From the NCBI GenBank assembly GCA_025360845.1, contig JANYBJ010000112.1, positions 1 to 33,474 on the forward strand: DNA of 33,474 nt. The letters are read 5' to 3'. Under the pieces are notes generated by a model. The model did not search any database. It had not been told where the DNA came from and saw nothing but the letters and a program-made list of their open reading frames with translations. The position numbers were made by a program, and so were the translations under genes. Of this stretch, positions 33,455 through 33,474 are shown one piece after another (positions within the stretch are counted from its first letter, which is position 1; each line of letters begins with the position of its first letter). The DNA is from a bacterium (GTDB taxonomy: Bacteria > Verrucomicrobiota > Kiritimatiellia > RFP12 > UBA1067).

Positions 33455-33474
33455 ATGCGAGTCACTGATCTGAT
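33455..33474 (+). CDS. Start of a gene cut by the right edge
   Basis: An ATG at 33455 behind AAAGGAGAG (33442-33450) begins MRVTDL and continues past the window. The ribosome site is strong and the spacing good. Only six codons are visible, so no identity can be given. It is divergent from the RhuM/SbcCD-like cluster. Confidence 0.55.

Overview
The window looks like chromosomal DNA of a PVC-group bacterium (Verrucomicrobiota, Kiritimatiellota, Lentisphaerota or Planctomycetota). This is inferred from gene content: Tat-exported sugar isomerase and Gfo/Idh/MocA proteins, a secreted NPCBM/PD40/c-type haem protein, HEAT plus FG-GAP giants, GH92 and GH97 glycosidases and high G+C in the metabolic part. 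No rRNA, tRNA or marker gene fixes the lineage. No tRNA, rRNA, CRISPR array or transposase was seen.

Region 1 (1-13776) is mostly for carbohydrate scavenging. It holds a GH92 alpha-mannosidase cut by the left edge and a secreted coiled-coil protein. Next come a large NPCBM-PD40-dihaem protein and a divergent Tat-exported sugar isomerase/epimerase with a clear terminator. A TorF-like outer-membrane barrel follows, then a three-gene operon: Gfo/Idh/MocA oxidoreductase, HEAT/FG-GAP/discoidin protein and polysaccharide-lyase-like protein.

Region 2 (13788-20744) begins with a housekeeping-type methyltransferase. A compact type II restriction-modification unit follows, at visibly lower G+C than its surroundings. 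It has an HTH regulator fused to a PD-(D/E)XK nuclease and a divergent beta-class DNA methyltransferase. They share a 54-bp gap with a perfect 16-bp palindrome lying on the methyltransferase -10 box. After it come a GH97-like glycosidase, an SDR epimerase and a TsaC-type tRNA threonylcarbamoylation enzyme.

Region 3 (20767-27772) is one long minus-strand transcription unit of seven genes, with ATGA overlaps at several joints. In order: NtrC-type response regulator, secreted CxxCxGxG zinc-finger protein, Ser/Thr kinase, DUF192 protein, secreted alpha/beta hydrolase, and MacB-like ABC ATPase and permease.

Region 4 (about 27937-33358) looks like an accessory island. A 24-bp direct repeat (23/24 identical) brackets a decayed GIY-YIG fragment, an SMC/Rad50-like ATPase, an Mre11/SbcD-like nuclease, a RhuM-family gene and a second, truncated copy of the nuclease gene's 5' end. 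All joints from the truncated copy to the ATPase are 4-bp ATGA overlaps. The two nuclease 5' ends are about 89% identical by hand alignment, so rhuM sits at what looks like a gene-splitting insertion that supplied its own replacement 5' end. This and the HTH-nuclease restriction system are the best candidates for something worth studying. A divergent plus-strand gene starts at the right edge.
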